A stretch of DNA of 64,000 nt from positions 248,001 through 312,000 of the forward strand of contig JAQGBZ010000011.1 of assembly GCA_034687125.1 (NCBI GenBank), read 5' to 3'. Position 1 is the first letter of the stretch. Every line of letters begins with the position of its first letter. Shown here one piece after another: positions 27,201 through 40,547 of this stretch. A program made the position numbers and the translations under genes. The notes beneath the pieces were generated by a model that saw only the letters and a program-made list of their open reading frames with translations, had not been told where the DNA came from and did no database searches. The stretch is from Neelides folsomi. Taxonomy: Eukaryota > Arthropoda > Collembola > Neelipleona > Neelidae.

Positions 27201-30200
27201 TTACATTTATATTATAAGAACTTACATAAATATCGAAAAAAAATATCGAATTTAAATTTCATGCAAAAAACTTCAATTATTAGTTATTTTTTCCAATCAA
27301 AAGGACAAGCTTAAATTTTTAAAAAATATTCACATTCATAAATACATGCTAAATACTTATTTAAATTGTCAATTGATCAGTGTCAAGCACACAAGCAAGC
27401 ACAGAGAGCTCGAGCTCTATGATATGGTGGGTACCTGACAATAAAACAAGCACTCAAGATTGGAATTGGAGTAGTACGACAGATGAAACTACTTCTAGTC
27501 AAATTGTGAATACTCCTTCAACAACCAATGCGCCAACACAAGGGACACTTTTACCTTGTCATCAACCTACGACAAGTACACACATTTAAAATACACTCAC
27601 TCACTCAATGACATCTTAATACACTCACTTGATCTAACATTTTCATAACAAGTTTATTGGTAACACTTTCACTAATAAATACACTTAAACTTGAAGAATT
27701 AAAAATGGAAATGGAAACTACTTTTTACATTGTATAACCGACACTAAAAGATTAAACATCTACTTACAATTTAATCCTGTGCCAATGCTTTTTATTTGTC
27801 CATTTTTTAATTAAAATCTAAAACCAAGAATGGTTAAATGGGTTGCCAATATTTATCCCACACTCCAAATAATACAATGTACTTACAAATCACACAAACT
27901 AAACTACCATACTACTTATTTAATATCTTCTATAAAAAGCATGTTAATTTTTAATATGAATGGTACAGAATCTTCGGAATTCTCATAAAATATTCAAATA
28001 ATACATAATGTGTTGGAATTCTCCTATTGTTTACTAAATATTGTTAACTTGTCAATTAATGCGCTCACATTCAGATATTACTAATTAATTATAAATTGAT
28101 TTGCTTTTCATTAATCAATTTAATTGTTAATATGATTAATTTACCGACTACTATTAATACTTATCTGTTTTGACTCAAAAATGTTTACAATTATAATATT
28201 ACTGATATTAAATTGCAAGATCAAAAATATTATTTTTTATTATTTGTTCTCAAGCTTCAAAAACTTGCCAAGAAGGAGAATTTAGGCCTGGAAAAACGTG
28301 CAATACATATGAAAGATGCCATCATGGATATTGGACGAGTGAACAATGTCCAGGTGGATTGGAATGGAGCAGCAATTCACATTCTTGTGACTGGCCATCA
28401 AATGCCATGTGTCAAATGTCATCCCAAACAAATAGACCAACAACAACATCCACAACGACTAGAAGAACGACAATTGGATCAAACAATGTTTATACCACGA
28501 ATTCTCCATCAGGAACGTGTGAAGAAGGTCAGAATTGAAATCATTATTACACTAATTCCAAATTATTGTTTTTAAAATATTTTAAAAAATGTTTAATTAT
28601 AGGAACGTATTCGCCTGCTGAAAATTGTGATGAATATTATCTTTGTTCCATGGGTCAAAAGATTAAGAATCAATGCGGTCCGAGTCTTCATTGGGATAAA
28701 GAAAGAAATCTCTGTGATTATCCCAACGTGGCCAAATGCGATGCGAAGAAAAGAATCAAACGTAATGAGATTTACATTTCCAAAACTGTTTTAAATACGG
28801 AATTAATAATTATGTAGGTATGTATTTAGTGCAATTATCAATTCGGGAGACGCCGTGTCAAGAAGGTTCTTATTCGGGAGATCCAGAAGACTGTTCGGTT
28901 TACTACGTTTGTGTCCACGGAAGAAATGTCAGATTCCGTTGTCAATCAAATTTATATTGGAACCAAAATCTGAAAGCCTGTGACTGGCCATACAACGTTC
29001 AATGTACTCCGGTAGAGGCAAGCACAAGTGCGCCAGTGACCCATCGTCCCACTCGGCCGCCATATCCAACAGCTACCACTGAAAGACCTGAAACAACAAC
29101 AAGTTCATTTAGACCTCCGCCACCACCACCAGAAAGTACAATGGCGCCAATTTTGATTCCCCAGCAAACGACTTCACAAACGACAGCTCCCATTCAACCT
29201 TCGACTAACAGTGAGATTAAATATTAATTTCTAATATTGCTATTTCCACTAATTAAATTCTTTAGGTGATTTCATGGTTGTTTGCTATTTCACCAATTGG
29301 GCTTGGTATCGTCCGTCGACTGGAAAGTATAAACCGGAAGATATCAATCCAGATCTTTGCACGCATATCGTATATGGTTTTGCTGTCTTGGGATATGATG
29401 ACTTACTCATTAAGGTTTTTTTTACTAGCTAACGATAAGAGTATTGTGTGGGAGTATTTTTTATTACATTATTATATAAAGTGATTGCAATTTCATTGTC
29501 CTTTCAGCCTCATGATACTTGGGCGGACTATGACAATAAGTTTTACGAGCAAGTGACAGCCCTGAAGTCTAAAGGTAAAAAAGTGACAGTAGCTATTGGA
29601 GGCTGGAATGACTCAGCGGGGGACAAGTACTCTCGTCTAGTCAATAACCCTTCTGCAAGAAGCAGATTCATCACAAATGTCATCGAATTTATTCAGAAAA
29701 ATAACTTTGATGGACTTGATTTGGATTGGGAGTACCCTGTAATGCTTTGCTAATTTAATTCTTATATTACAAACTTAATACATTTTTATTATGATATCAA
29801 GGACTAAGGAGCCAAATTGTTATTTAAATGCTAATAAGAATGTTTATTGTACAGGTTTGCTGGCAGGTTGATTGTTCTAAAGGGCCGAGTTCTGACAAGC
29901 AAAACTTTGCTGCATTTGTACGAGAATTGAAAGAAGCTTTCAGACCCCATGGACTTTTGCTCAGCGCCGCAGTTTCTCCAAGTAAAAGTGTTGTGGATGC
30001 AGGTGAGTTTGCATTAAACATGTAGTTTGTAATTTGACTAATTTGGTTTTAAACATATCCCGAAAAAAATAATTTCATCTGTCAAAAACAATGAATGCAG
30101 ACTTTATTAACATGTTTTATTATGATCTTTTTTAAGGATATGATGTTCCAACGCTATCTCGCTATTTCGATTGGATTGCAGTAATGACTTATGATTTTCA

Positions 30201-33200
30201 CGGTATGCATTTCAATCTTTCACACAGGATAATTTAATTCATTTAGCCATTAACAAATTCAAAATATGATATATTGTTGAAAATATTCATTCATTATTTT
30301 GTTGGATAAAATATTAAAAGGACAATGGGATAAGAAGACCGGTCACGTCGCCCCTCTCTACTTTCATGAAGAGGACGATTTTTACTATTTTAATGCAAAT
30401 TACTCGATTAATTATTGGATAAATCAAGGAGCAGACAGAAGAAAAATTGTGATGGGAATGCCACTTTATGGCCAATCATTTACTCTTACCAATCCAAGTG
30501 ATCATGGTCTTAATGCACCTTCATCCGGCGGAGGAACAGCGGGAGAATATACAAGAGCTTCTGGATTTTTATCTTATTATGAGATTTGTAGTCGTGTTCA
30601 AAAGGATGGATGGACAGTTGTTCAAGATCCGACTGGTGCAATGGGCCCGTATGCATATAAAGGAAATCAATGGGTTTCATACGATGATGTGAAAATGATC
30701 AAGAAGAAATCTCAACTAATTCGAGACCTCGATCTTGGCGGTGGAATGATTTGGGCCCTTGATTTGGACGATTTCAGGAACACTTGCAATGAAGGAAATT
30801 ATCCATTATTGTCCACAATTAACAGTGTTTTGAGATCACCAAGAAGAATTTCAAATAATAATGTGTCATCTTGGAACAAACGGCCTTACACCCAGGTCAA
30901 CATTGAGAAGAAGGATCATACAAATGTAAATAAAAAGATTCCAGAAGGTCTCAAACCTCAAATAAATGTTGATGTTTGTGAAGACGAACCTTATCGGTAT
31001 CATAAAAATGATTGTACGAGATATTATGAATGCATCTATGGACGTTATTTGGAAAAGAGATGTCCACCTGGTACATATTGGAATGAGGTAAATATTTTGG
31101 ACAATCAATAATAATACATTTATTTTATATTTAACCAGTGTTAATAAATTACAAGGATGATTATTAACATTATAAAGCAATTAAACAATGGCTAAATAAT
31201 TTATTAAAAAAACCTGTTTAAATTAAAGTTTAATTCATTAATGTAATGGTTTTATAGAGATATTGTGATTGGAAGTGTGGAAAAAATAATGACAATTCCA
31301 ACAAAAATAAAATTGTGAGAACAACACCTCGACCAATGACCACAAGACCAACACCGCATTCGACTAGACCTCCAACAACCATGAGGACAACGTGGCGAAC
31401 AACCAGAAGACATGAACCAGGTACTGAACACACGACAGAGAAAAGCGACTATTGCAAACAGAATTGGTGTCCGACCCAACCGCCCACAACGACTTCATAT
31501 CCTCCAGTGAACGTTCCTCATTCAGATTACAAAGTCGTTTGTTATTTCACTAATTGGAGCTGGTACAGACAAGGTAAAGGAAAGTACAAGCCAGAAGACA
31601 TCAACTACAACTTGTGTACACACATTGCTTATGGCTTTGCCGTTCTCAATCCAAATACTCTCCTCATCCGACCGGTATTTCAACACATAAATATTTTTAC
31701 ACTTACCTACTTATTTATTGAATTCAATGCTTACAATAGCAGGAGCATAAATAAAATTATAATAGCCACTTACAATAAGATACCAATAAGAATAAATAAA
31801 GATGTGCAAACAGGAATACAATAATAATAACTAATTGTCAATTTGTTTTCAGCATGATGGGTGGGCGGATATTGACAACAAGTTTTATTCTCAAGTCACT
31901 GCCCTACGTGCCAAAGGGGTCAAAGTTGTCATTGCCATTGGTGGTTGGAATGACTCTCTCGGGGACAAATATTCAAGACTTGTTCGAGATCCACAAGCCA
32001 GGAGGAAATTTATAGAAAATGTTATTGAATTTATTGAGAAATGGGGATTTGATGGATTGGATCTCGATTGGGAATACCCTAAATGTATTAATAACATTAT
32101 AATAAAATAATACCTTTAGAATTTAACATTTAAGTTCAAAAGCTAATTTCAGGCTATTGTAATCAATAGGCTGGCAAGTTGATTGCGAAAAGGGTCCCGA
32201 ATCAGATAAAGAGAATTTTGCCATTTTTGTTCGAGAGCTTAAAGAAGCATTTACACCAAGAGGATTAAGTCTTAGCTCTGCAGTTTCACCAAGCAAAAAA
32301 GTCATTGATGCTGGTAAGATTATTGCTTCGACGGTATTAAATTCATTGATTCAGGTGAATTCCTATAATTGAAAAACGTAACTCAATGTAAACAACCGAA
32401 ATTTTGAAATCAATCAAATTATTATGTTTTACATACTATAGGTTATGATGTCCCGGCAGTAAGCAAGTATCTTGATTGGATCGCAGTAATGACCTATGAT
32501 TATCATGGTGAGATATTTGATTATTCGATCGACAAATTATACAGACTTTAATGGGAAACAGATTGAATTTTTTTTTCTTTTGTGAAGGTCAATGGGATAA
32601 AAAGACGGGACATGTTGCTCCCTTCTACAACCACCCGGAGTCGGACAACTTTTTCTTCAATACAAATTATTCAATCAATTACTGGATCAGCCAAGGTGCA
32701 GATAGGAAGAAAATTGTGATGGGAATGCCAATGTATGGTCAATCATTCACGTTAGCAGACTCAAAGAATGTGGGTTTAAATTCTAAGAGCTATGGAGGAG
32801 GAACTGCTGGAGAATTTACAAGAGCCCAAGGATTTTTAGCCTATTATGAGGTAAATACAAAATTAAACTAACAATATCGTGTCGGATTTAAAAAATATTA
32901 ATTTTATTTTATTTAATTTTATTAACTTCATTTCAGATTTGCTCACGAGTTCAAAATCAGGGATGGACAGTTGTATACGACAACGAAAATGAAGCTATTG
33001 GACCATACGCTTACAAAGGAAATCAATGGGTGTCTTATGATGACATCAATATGATAAGGAGAAAGTCTCAGTATATAAAAGATATGGGTCTGGGAGGCGG
33101 AATGATTTGGGCACTTGACCTCGATGATTTCCGAGGAACTTGCAATTGCGAAGAACATCCACTTCTCAAAACAATAAACAGAGTGCTAAGGAATTATCCA

Positions 33201-33224
33201 GAACCTGATCCACATTGTACCTAA
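24243..33224 (+). CDS. Secreted multidomain chitinase (3 GH18 + 4 CBM14)
   Basis: Predicted 1943-residue chitinase, similar in plan to arthropod group II (Cht10-like) enzymes that hydrolyse cuticle chitin. Exons: 24243-25137, 25228-25502, 25616-25760, 26199-26281, 26359-26557, 26686-27141, 27381-27575, 28255-28527, 28603-28761, 28830-29210, 29266-29414, 29508-29738, 29855-30002, 30137-30202, 30321-31087, 31258-31674, 31853-32084, 32170-32313, 32442-32507, 32588-32850, 32937-33224; phase is kept at all junctions. Order: signal peptide (KKFVIISIFFSSICLG); about 220 residues with three GFxRGxVE repeats; GH18-1; Thr/Pro linker; three six-Cys CBM14 domains; Thr/Pro linker; GH18-2; CBM14; Thr/Pro linker; GH18-3, ending without a C-terminal CBM14. 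GH18-2 and -3 have the intact FDGLDLDWEYP; GH18-1 has FDGLALDWLYP and should be inactive. A splice site (TGTTGTAG) abuts the ATG, so a non-coding leader exon probably lies upstream. The acceptor at 28829 could instead be 28817, adding four residues. Confidence 0.93.
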
Positions 33225-33542
33225 TCGCTAAGTATTATTAAACCATTTACATATTTAAGTATTTAATGTCTTTCTATTACTGTTGGTTGTTTAAATTAAT
33301 ATTTGTTAATAATTTTATAAATCTATCATGTTGGTAATTTTAATACAATCCCGGTTTTGTTGTATTTAATGGACTTTATAATTGTAAGGATGCTTTAATC
33401 CGAGGGTCTATCGTTTAATTATTGATTTGAGTACAAATTGAATTTTTTTCAAGATATTCTTTTCCAATGCAATAAGTTGAGTATTAGACATTTTGTTATT
33501 TGACTGTGTTAATTTAATTTAATCTAATCTAAAGGTTTACTT

Positions 33543-33548
33543 AATAAA
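33543..33548 (+). terminator. Polyadenylation signal of the chitinase gene
   Basis: AATAAA about 320 bases past the chitinase stop codon and about 440 bases before the TANGO1 start codon. It is the best candidate for ending the chitinase transcript. Confidence 0.45.
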
Positions 33549-33990
33549 ATGTTAAGTTGTCGCTTTTTGAAACTCATTTTATTGATCACCATCTTATAAC
33601 GTTATAACATGCATTTTAACAAACGTTCCTTCTAAAATGGCGTCAGTTGTTGTATATGTTGGAACTGCATTTAGATTGCTATTCACTTTGTGTCAAAATT
33701 GGTATTTAAAAGAAAATGCACATTATGTGATTCATAACAACAAAGATGAAAATAAATTCTCGATTCACCCGTTATATAAAACTTCATACTAAATCTTGCC
33801 TTACCTGTGCGGATTCCTCAAGTTTATCTATCTGCCGACGTGTCATACTTTCCAATTTCCAATCCCCTTCATTCATTCAATCTGCACTAAAATTATTTAT
33901 TATTCTGGTCCATTGGCTTTGACTTCAAGTCAGGGTCAAAGGTCTAATACGATTAATGGAAAGGCTAGTCTCATCTTTAATGAAGTTACG

Positions 33991-36900
33991 ATGAAGTTTT
34001 TATTTTTTATTGTCGTTTCCGTCATTTTAAGTGAATCTGTGGGTGCTGAAGATTTGTATTATTGTGTCGACTATCATTGCAAAGGTTGTTTCAATATAAA
34101 TCCTTTATGTTTTTGTCATTATTTTTAAATTTAACTTTATTTATTGTAAAATAATAATAATGATGTTGTTTGATTTACAGAACCAATATCTTTTGGAAAG
34201 ACTGTACTCCTCTATCATGCAAGGACAAATATTCATTTATCCTTTACGAAGAATGAAGATGTAAGAATTCTGAGCAAACCCGAAAACGGCGGGGACGAAT
34301 GGATTGCTGCTGTAAGTATTCCCAATTAATTACCATTGTTAAGTATCTATAATATTCCAGATATTTTATAAGGCCTCTTCCATTTTAATTTATAGGCAAA
34401 TACAAAATACAAAGTCTCCAGGAAATAAGTAAACATAGGGAATATCAAAACATGTATAAAATAACAAAAATTTCTATGGATTTTCATATCATTTTCATTA
34501 TCCCAATGTTTACTTATTAAATAAAGGGCTTGTATAAATAAGTTCATTATAATTCCATTGATTTTAGACTTTTAGAAATTTTGGTCTGGTTAATGTTTGT
34601 TTATGTTTTATATTTTATTAGTATTTTGCATTTATAATAATAGGTATATTAATGCTAATATAAATTATAAAGGTATTCAGTTTAATGTTTTAATAACAAA
34701 GCATGAAGAGAATCGATTTACCAAACTGACTTTGACATTAATTTTTTAAATACATACTTTTAGCCTTTAGTATTACATAAATTACTTATTTAAACTTGCA
34801 TTTGCATATTAAAAAGGCTGATTAAATAGACCATGTTAGATCTGAGATTTACAATAAATGAATTATTATTAAATGTGAAAATTCCCATTTTGTAAAAAAC
34901 AGATTCGAGGAAAAATAGGAGTAGTCCCAAAATCGTTAATCAGAGAAGAAAAAATGTCAAAGTATGAGCAATTGTTCAAATATCCTTTCGAAATTCTTCC
35001 AATTTGGAATAAAGAGAAAAAGTCAGAAGATTCTCAGGAAAATGGAATCAAACCAAATGAATCAGGCAGAAGTGTAAAATCAGATCCCCCAATAAATGAG
35101 TATCGAATAGAAGAAGTCAAACAAGAAGTCGTAAGTGTTTCACAAGACGTAAGTTACTCTTCGTCGTCTTCCTCCTCCTCTAAGCCGTCCAATTCAGTAA
35201 TAACAGATCCTATCGAGTCTTACAAAGACAATCTCTCTAAAGAATCCCAACCAGAAAAGTTCCCTCAAAAAGACTTCACAATCGAGGATTTTGCAGAGAA
35301 ACCACAAGAGGAGTCACAGGAATCGGATGCGAAATCCAATGTGGAAGTGAAGGACGATGAAGTGGATCCAACTCCCATCAAAGACTCATTTGACTCCTTG
35401 AACCAATGGTTTGTAGAGAAACAAGAGAGCTTTGAAAAAGAATCAAAGATTGAAAATATTGAGAAGGAGGATGAAGGGACCAAGTTTGAGTTTGAAGAGG
35501 ACATGTTTGAAGACTCTGTTGAAATCGGAGAAGAAGACGATGAAGAAGACGAAGGATATGATTCACAAGCAGAGTCAGATCGAGTCAGACGAGAAATGGA
35601 AGGTCTGTCGGATGGTGCCAATGGAGAAGTTGAGGATCAAGAGGAAACTGTTACTTTAAGTAAAAAAGAGCATGAAGGGAAATCGGGTAATGATGTTAAA
35701 ATTAATCCAAAGCTTGAAGAGTCGTCCCTTGAGAAAAGGAATGATGAAACTGGGGAGACGGGAGACTCATTGAGTAAAGAGCAATTGAGTGGACGTCTAG
35801 ACGAGTCAATTAGCATCAAAGTGGCGGCAGAATTGCCAAAAAGTCATGTTGACGACTCTCATCCACATACACCACATTCTGAACCAATTATCAATTCTCA
35901 GGAAATCCTTTCAGCCTCTCCAATTCAAAGTGAAGAAAAGTTGGAAAGGTCAGAAAGTCCACCAAAATCAATTGATCAAGAGACAAATAAAAAAGATCCG
36001 AGTTCAGTGAACCAAAAACATGACACTCAAAATGACAATAAGGAACTTGGATCCATTAGTAATTTAGATAAGGAAAAGTCTGAACCACAAGCAATAAAAT
36101 ATACAAAAATGAATGAGAATGAGGTTGAGAATAATAACCCAGTGAAAAAACTCCCAGAACAAGTCTCCGTTAATATTCCTCAAGTTTCCGTCAATATTCC
36201 TCAAGTCTCCAACGATGGTGCTGATGAAGGAAAAGATAATAATATAGTCAACGAAGAGATTATCGAGAATGCTCAAATTACAAAGGAAGAACCAACGGTG
36301 ATTCTTCAAACTGACACCATTCAATCAATTAACGCAGATGATAAAGGTAATTTTAATGATAAAGAGTCAGAAGAAGTGGAGAAATTGGTTCTTCTACCAG
36401 AGCCAGACCAAATTGAAGAAAAGGTTGAGTTGGAAAACAAAGCAGAGCTGGTTGAGCCATTGGAAAATACATTGGAGAAGAAAGAAGTTTTGCAAATACC
36501 AGATGAGATCCCAGTTACTATTATGGGAAAAGGGGTTGAGTCAATGGATGCACATGCACAAACGGTGGATACGGAAATTACCATACAACCTGCAGAGTCT
36601 ACTACGATGAATGATGTCGTGGTGGAAAGAGTCGAATTGGGTGAGAGAGTCGGAAGCGGGGAGAGGAAAGAGGACGAGTCCATTTCCCCCATTCCAGTCA
36701 TAGGAGACTCCGAAGAGAAGGTCGAGCCTCCACATGGACTCTCTCTAGACCATGTTGAGGTGGCTCATGGAGTTGTTGAGGAGTCGCATGGTCAAGACCA
36801 GGGTCATAGCCATCAAAACCAAGGCAATTTAGATTCGCGAAACCTCGGCCGTGGAGAGGAAGGGTTTGACCATGACCATGAGCATGAGAATAGCACGGAG

Positions 36901-39428
36901 CCTGTTCCTGGCCTCGAGAAAGGCGAACAAAATGAACCCGTCCAAGGCCCTGCAAAGAACCATGATGAGCTAAATAAGGATGATCTTGGACTTGAACGTG
37001 AACTTGAGAGAGAACTTAACCAAGGGCATGGTCATGAACACTGGGTTGGGATCCAGGGACAGGAAGAGGTAAACCGGTCCGAAGGCTCCTCGCTCTTCCT
37101 CGTTGTCAAACATTTGAGCACTATGCTGGTGGGGTTCCTCCCTGAACACCTCCAAGATACGATCCTCGATGTGGACGACGCCCTCGTGTTCACGGGAATC
37201 ATTGCCCTCACGCTTATCTCAATCTGTGTCCCGTACTTCTTCATTGAGACTTTCCTTGCCGTCCGACCCTTAAAGAGGAAGGTGGTCGAGCTGAACAAGA
37301 ACTTATGGAAGGCGAGTCTTTTCATATTTTCATTTATACAAAATATGCTAATTTTCATTTTTTCCCATTATCATATTTGGCTTTTTTCTATCCGCGAATT
37401 GGCCATGAGCCCCTTGTATGCTTATGTAAATACACGTACTGATAGTTTAACGTATTTAATCAAGTTTTCTTATATGAGTAGGTGAGCACGGCTTATGAGA
37501 ACCAGCAAGATGAGTATGAGACGTTGAAAAAGAAAGCTTATGCCTTCGACGCGGATAAAGGAGCTCTTCAAAAGGCAGAGGAGGAGTTGAAAGAATTGAG
37601 AAGTAAAGTGGTGAAACAAAAGAAAGATTTACATCTTTTACAGAAAGAAATTAAATCTTCTGCCAAAGTAGCCTCTGAAGTTGAAAATCTTGTTGATACT
37701 ACAATGAAGGATAAAAACAATGTAATTTTTTATCACATTTTATGCTTCATTCATGAATACGTGTTTATATTTGCACATTGGATTCTTCAATTATCACTTA
37801 ACAATTGTTTGTTTCTTTAAGGCCTTTGAGGAGAGTAAAAAGTTGAAAGCGGCATTAATTACCTTACAAGAAGATTTTAAGACTATGGAGGAAGAGCTGA
37901 ATAGTGTGAGCAATGAAGCTTCTACTTTAAAAATGGATCTTGATTTGGAAAGGCATTCAGTGGAAACACTCAATATGAAAAATGCGACATTGGAGAAAGC
38001 TTTGGCTGAAATCAAAGACAAACTTGGATCAGAGATCGAAAAGAGGAGGAAGGCAGAAGAGGATTTTGAAATCATTAGTAATGACAAGAAATCAATTGAG
38101 AATGAGCTCTCGGATTTTAAAATGATTTTACAAAACTTCGAAAAATCACAAGATGATCTTACCAACGAAATCATCCAAAAAGAAAATCAAATTCTTGCCT
38201 TGAAAGAAACCCTAGAGGAAGATTCACCACTGATTGAATTTGCTGAAATGAAATCTTTACTTAAAAATGCTGAAAGTCAACTTGCGAATATGAAATTACA
38301 AGCTGAAGAGTTGACAATTGAAAAGGAACGTATTTCTGGTATGTTTAACATTTTAAAGTAGTTTTTTCATTATTTATCATACGATGACGAAACGTTGATT
38401 ATATTTTATTATCTTTAGGTGAATACAGTGATGCAAAGAAAATATTAATGACTATACAAACTGAGAAAGATCAGGCTGAAAATCGTCTTAAAGTTCTCGA
38501 GTCGTGGTTCAAAGAAAAGGAAGATGAGCTTAGAACTGCCGTTGAGAAATATGAGGTTGAAAATTCCGTAGGGGGTAAAGATAAAGATGATCTCATTCAA
38601 ATGATCGCCGACAAAGATAAAGAATTAAAGGGCCTTGGTGAAATGATTGACGCTCTCAAACGTGAATTTGAAGAGACAAAATTAGTTCACAGAAATGAAC
38701 TCCGAGCTTTGGAAGCAAAGGGGCATGAAAACTGGGTAGGTTTACACATACTTTTAATATACTAATGATTTATGGAATTTTATTTATTTTGCAAGATAAA
38801 TCCTGAATGAGTATTAAACATAAAAAATATTGTAAATTTAATTTAATTGGGTTTCAATTGTCTTATTTTCAGTTATCATTGTGCCAATCGGAACGCAGAG
38901 CTCAGGATGCAAGGAAAGAAGCCGAACTCTTAAGAGAAAAACTTCTAACTTTAGCAAAGGACAAAGAAGACGGAAGTAAATTAATAATAATATAAATATT
39001 TTCGTAAACTTAATTCTATTTACCCAACAATAATAATAATAAACTTTAATTTCCTTTTAGATTCGAATGGTGACATGAACTTTATTCCAATTATCCCTCC
39101 AGACATGGTGCCTTTACCTCTAGGGGATGAACTTGACCATGCGCCCTTATTTGGCCTCGGTGATTTTTTCCCTCCTCCACCACTTCCTTTGGATGATGGA
39201 CCCCTAGAAAGGACCGAACCTCTTGGAAGGCTTTCTCCTGCTTATTCAGACGACGACGATGATGATCTTCCAAGACGGAGAAGGAGAAGCAGAGGAAATT
39301 ATTCAAACCATTCATCATCAAGTTCTCCTCATAGCCGACACGATCATCGAGAGAATTATGGAAGTATGAGAAGATATCAAAACCATGGAAAGGTTTCTCC
39401 ACATGTCCCTTCTGGTTTCAATCTTTGA
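33991..39428 (+). CDS. Tango1: TANGO1/MIA3, ER exit site cargo receptor
   Basis: ER-membrane protein that loads bulky secretory cargo such as collagens into COPII carriers. Exons: 33991-34084, 34181-34311, 34903-37311, 37482-37721, 37822-38338, 38419-38735, 38873-38975, 39061-39428; 1392 residues. Features in order: signal peptide (KFLFFIVVSVILSESVGA); MIA-type SH3 fold with YYCVDYHC, ISFGKTVLLYHA, DEWIAAIRGKIGVVP; a long acidic Glu/Ser/Lys-rich lumenal region (about residues 90-770) in one 2.4-kb exon; a His-rich patch; a hydrophobic segment (ALVFTGIIALTLISICVPYF); two coiled-coil stretches from exon 37482 to 38975; and a short Pro-rich tail (IPPDMVPLPLG, FFPPPPLPL) that would contact Sec23. 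The intron after 37311 begins GC (AAG|GCGAGT), not GT. Reading through it gives a frame that stops at 37485, before the coiled coils. A GT donor at 37282 is a weaker alternative. Confidence 0.94.
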
Positions 39429-39565
39429 TATTGATACTTATCACAGAAATATCAACTTTACTTACTTAAACATTATATTCCTCTGTTGTGCTACTTCAAT
39501 GATAATCCTAGTGAGATGATAATCTTAGTTTTAGACCTATTTTAAATGTTATAATAATCTTATTA

Positions 39566-39571
39566 AATAAA
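39566..39571 (+). terminator. Polyadenylation signal of TANGO1
   Basis: AATAAA 138 bases after the TANGO1 stop codon, in an AT-rich 3' region. Confidence 0.5.
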
Positions 39572-40547
39572 TTATTTTAATTAATTAAGCAAAAAACTAT
39601 TTCAGTGTAATACTTCAGAAACATTAATACCAAAGTGAATCCATTTCACTAATTTTAATATAAAATCGATTACGATAAAATTTTATATACCTACGATATA
39701 TCTATTTATATACTATACTTAAATACTTATTGTTAATGCTCTTGTAGTCGGAATCTTTCAGTTTTAATATTTAGATAAATAAGAAAGAGCTTACACTACT
39801 AACTCATTTTAAAGATAAGATAATATTGTTATTAAAAACTCGCAATGCCTCGCATGAGAAATATACGATCTAGATTAGGGAAGTTCGTCGTTTTTAAATA
39901 TTTTCTTCAAGATTTAAACTTTAAAGTTATTTAATATTTATTATAATAGTATTTATTACCAAACCAGATTTTAGACTTTAACTTAAATTATTAATTAGCA
40001 ATTGGAAATATGAAATAGGAAATATAAATTGGGTTTGTTAATCAATATTTGATATTTTTCACTGTTTTGTCTAAATCGTGTTTATCAAAATCATTAACAA
40101 ACATTAAAATTGAATAAACTTAAATATATTTTTAATATAAACACTAATTCATTCCCTAATTATTATTAATTATCATCTTACATCATTTTTCATTTTAACG
40201 AATGCGCAATATGCCGATTGTCTAATATTTAGCATTTATGACTATAACTTAATAATTGTGATATGGGCGAAAAATGGTTCGAATATGGCAATTATGTTAT
40301 GACATGTATTTTAAAAATGTTATTTACGAAGATTTAATCTCACTTTAATTATTATAAAATAAATATAAAACATTACATTGCATAGATTTACATGTGTGCA
40401 ACATTAGCTAACAAGAGAAAAATATTTCCTTTTCTCAATTTCGTAAAAGTAGTAAAAACGATACTTAACTGAAGCCTCTATGAGATTTAAGGGTTAACAC
40501 TGGGGCTAACATTAAAAAAGTATTATTAAAAACGAAGTTCACTCGTA
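39572..40547. other. AT-rich gap between convergent TANGO1 and gremlin-like genes
   Basis: About 1 kb with no open frame of interest. The two flanking genes point towards each other, so it should hold both 3' untranslated regions. I see nothing else in it. Confidence 0.5.

Noticed and set aside
24243-33224. Reading the cluster as three separate chitinase genes
   Set aside because: Only the first domain has a signal peptide, and reading phase is kept across every junction from the first to the last exon, so one gene is the simpler model.
35265-36955. Several minus-strand frames of 60-126 codons within TANGO1
   Set aside because: They are mirror frames of the long Glu/Ser/Lys-rich coding exon.
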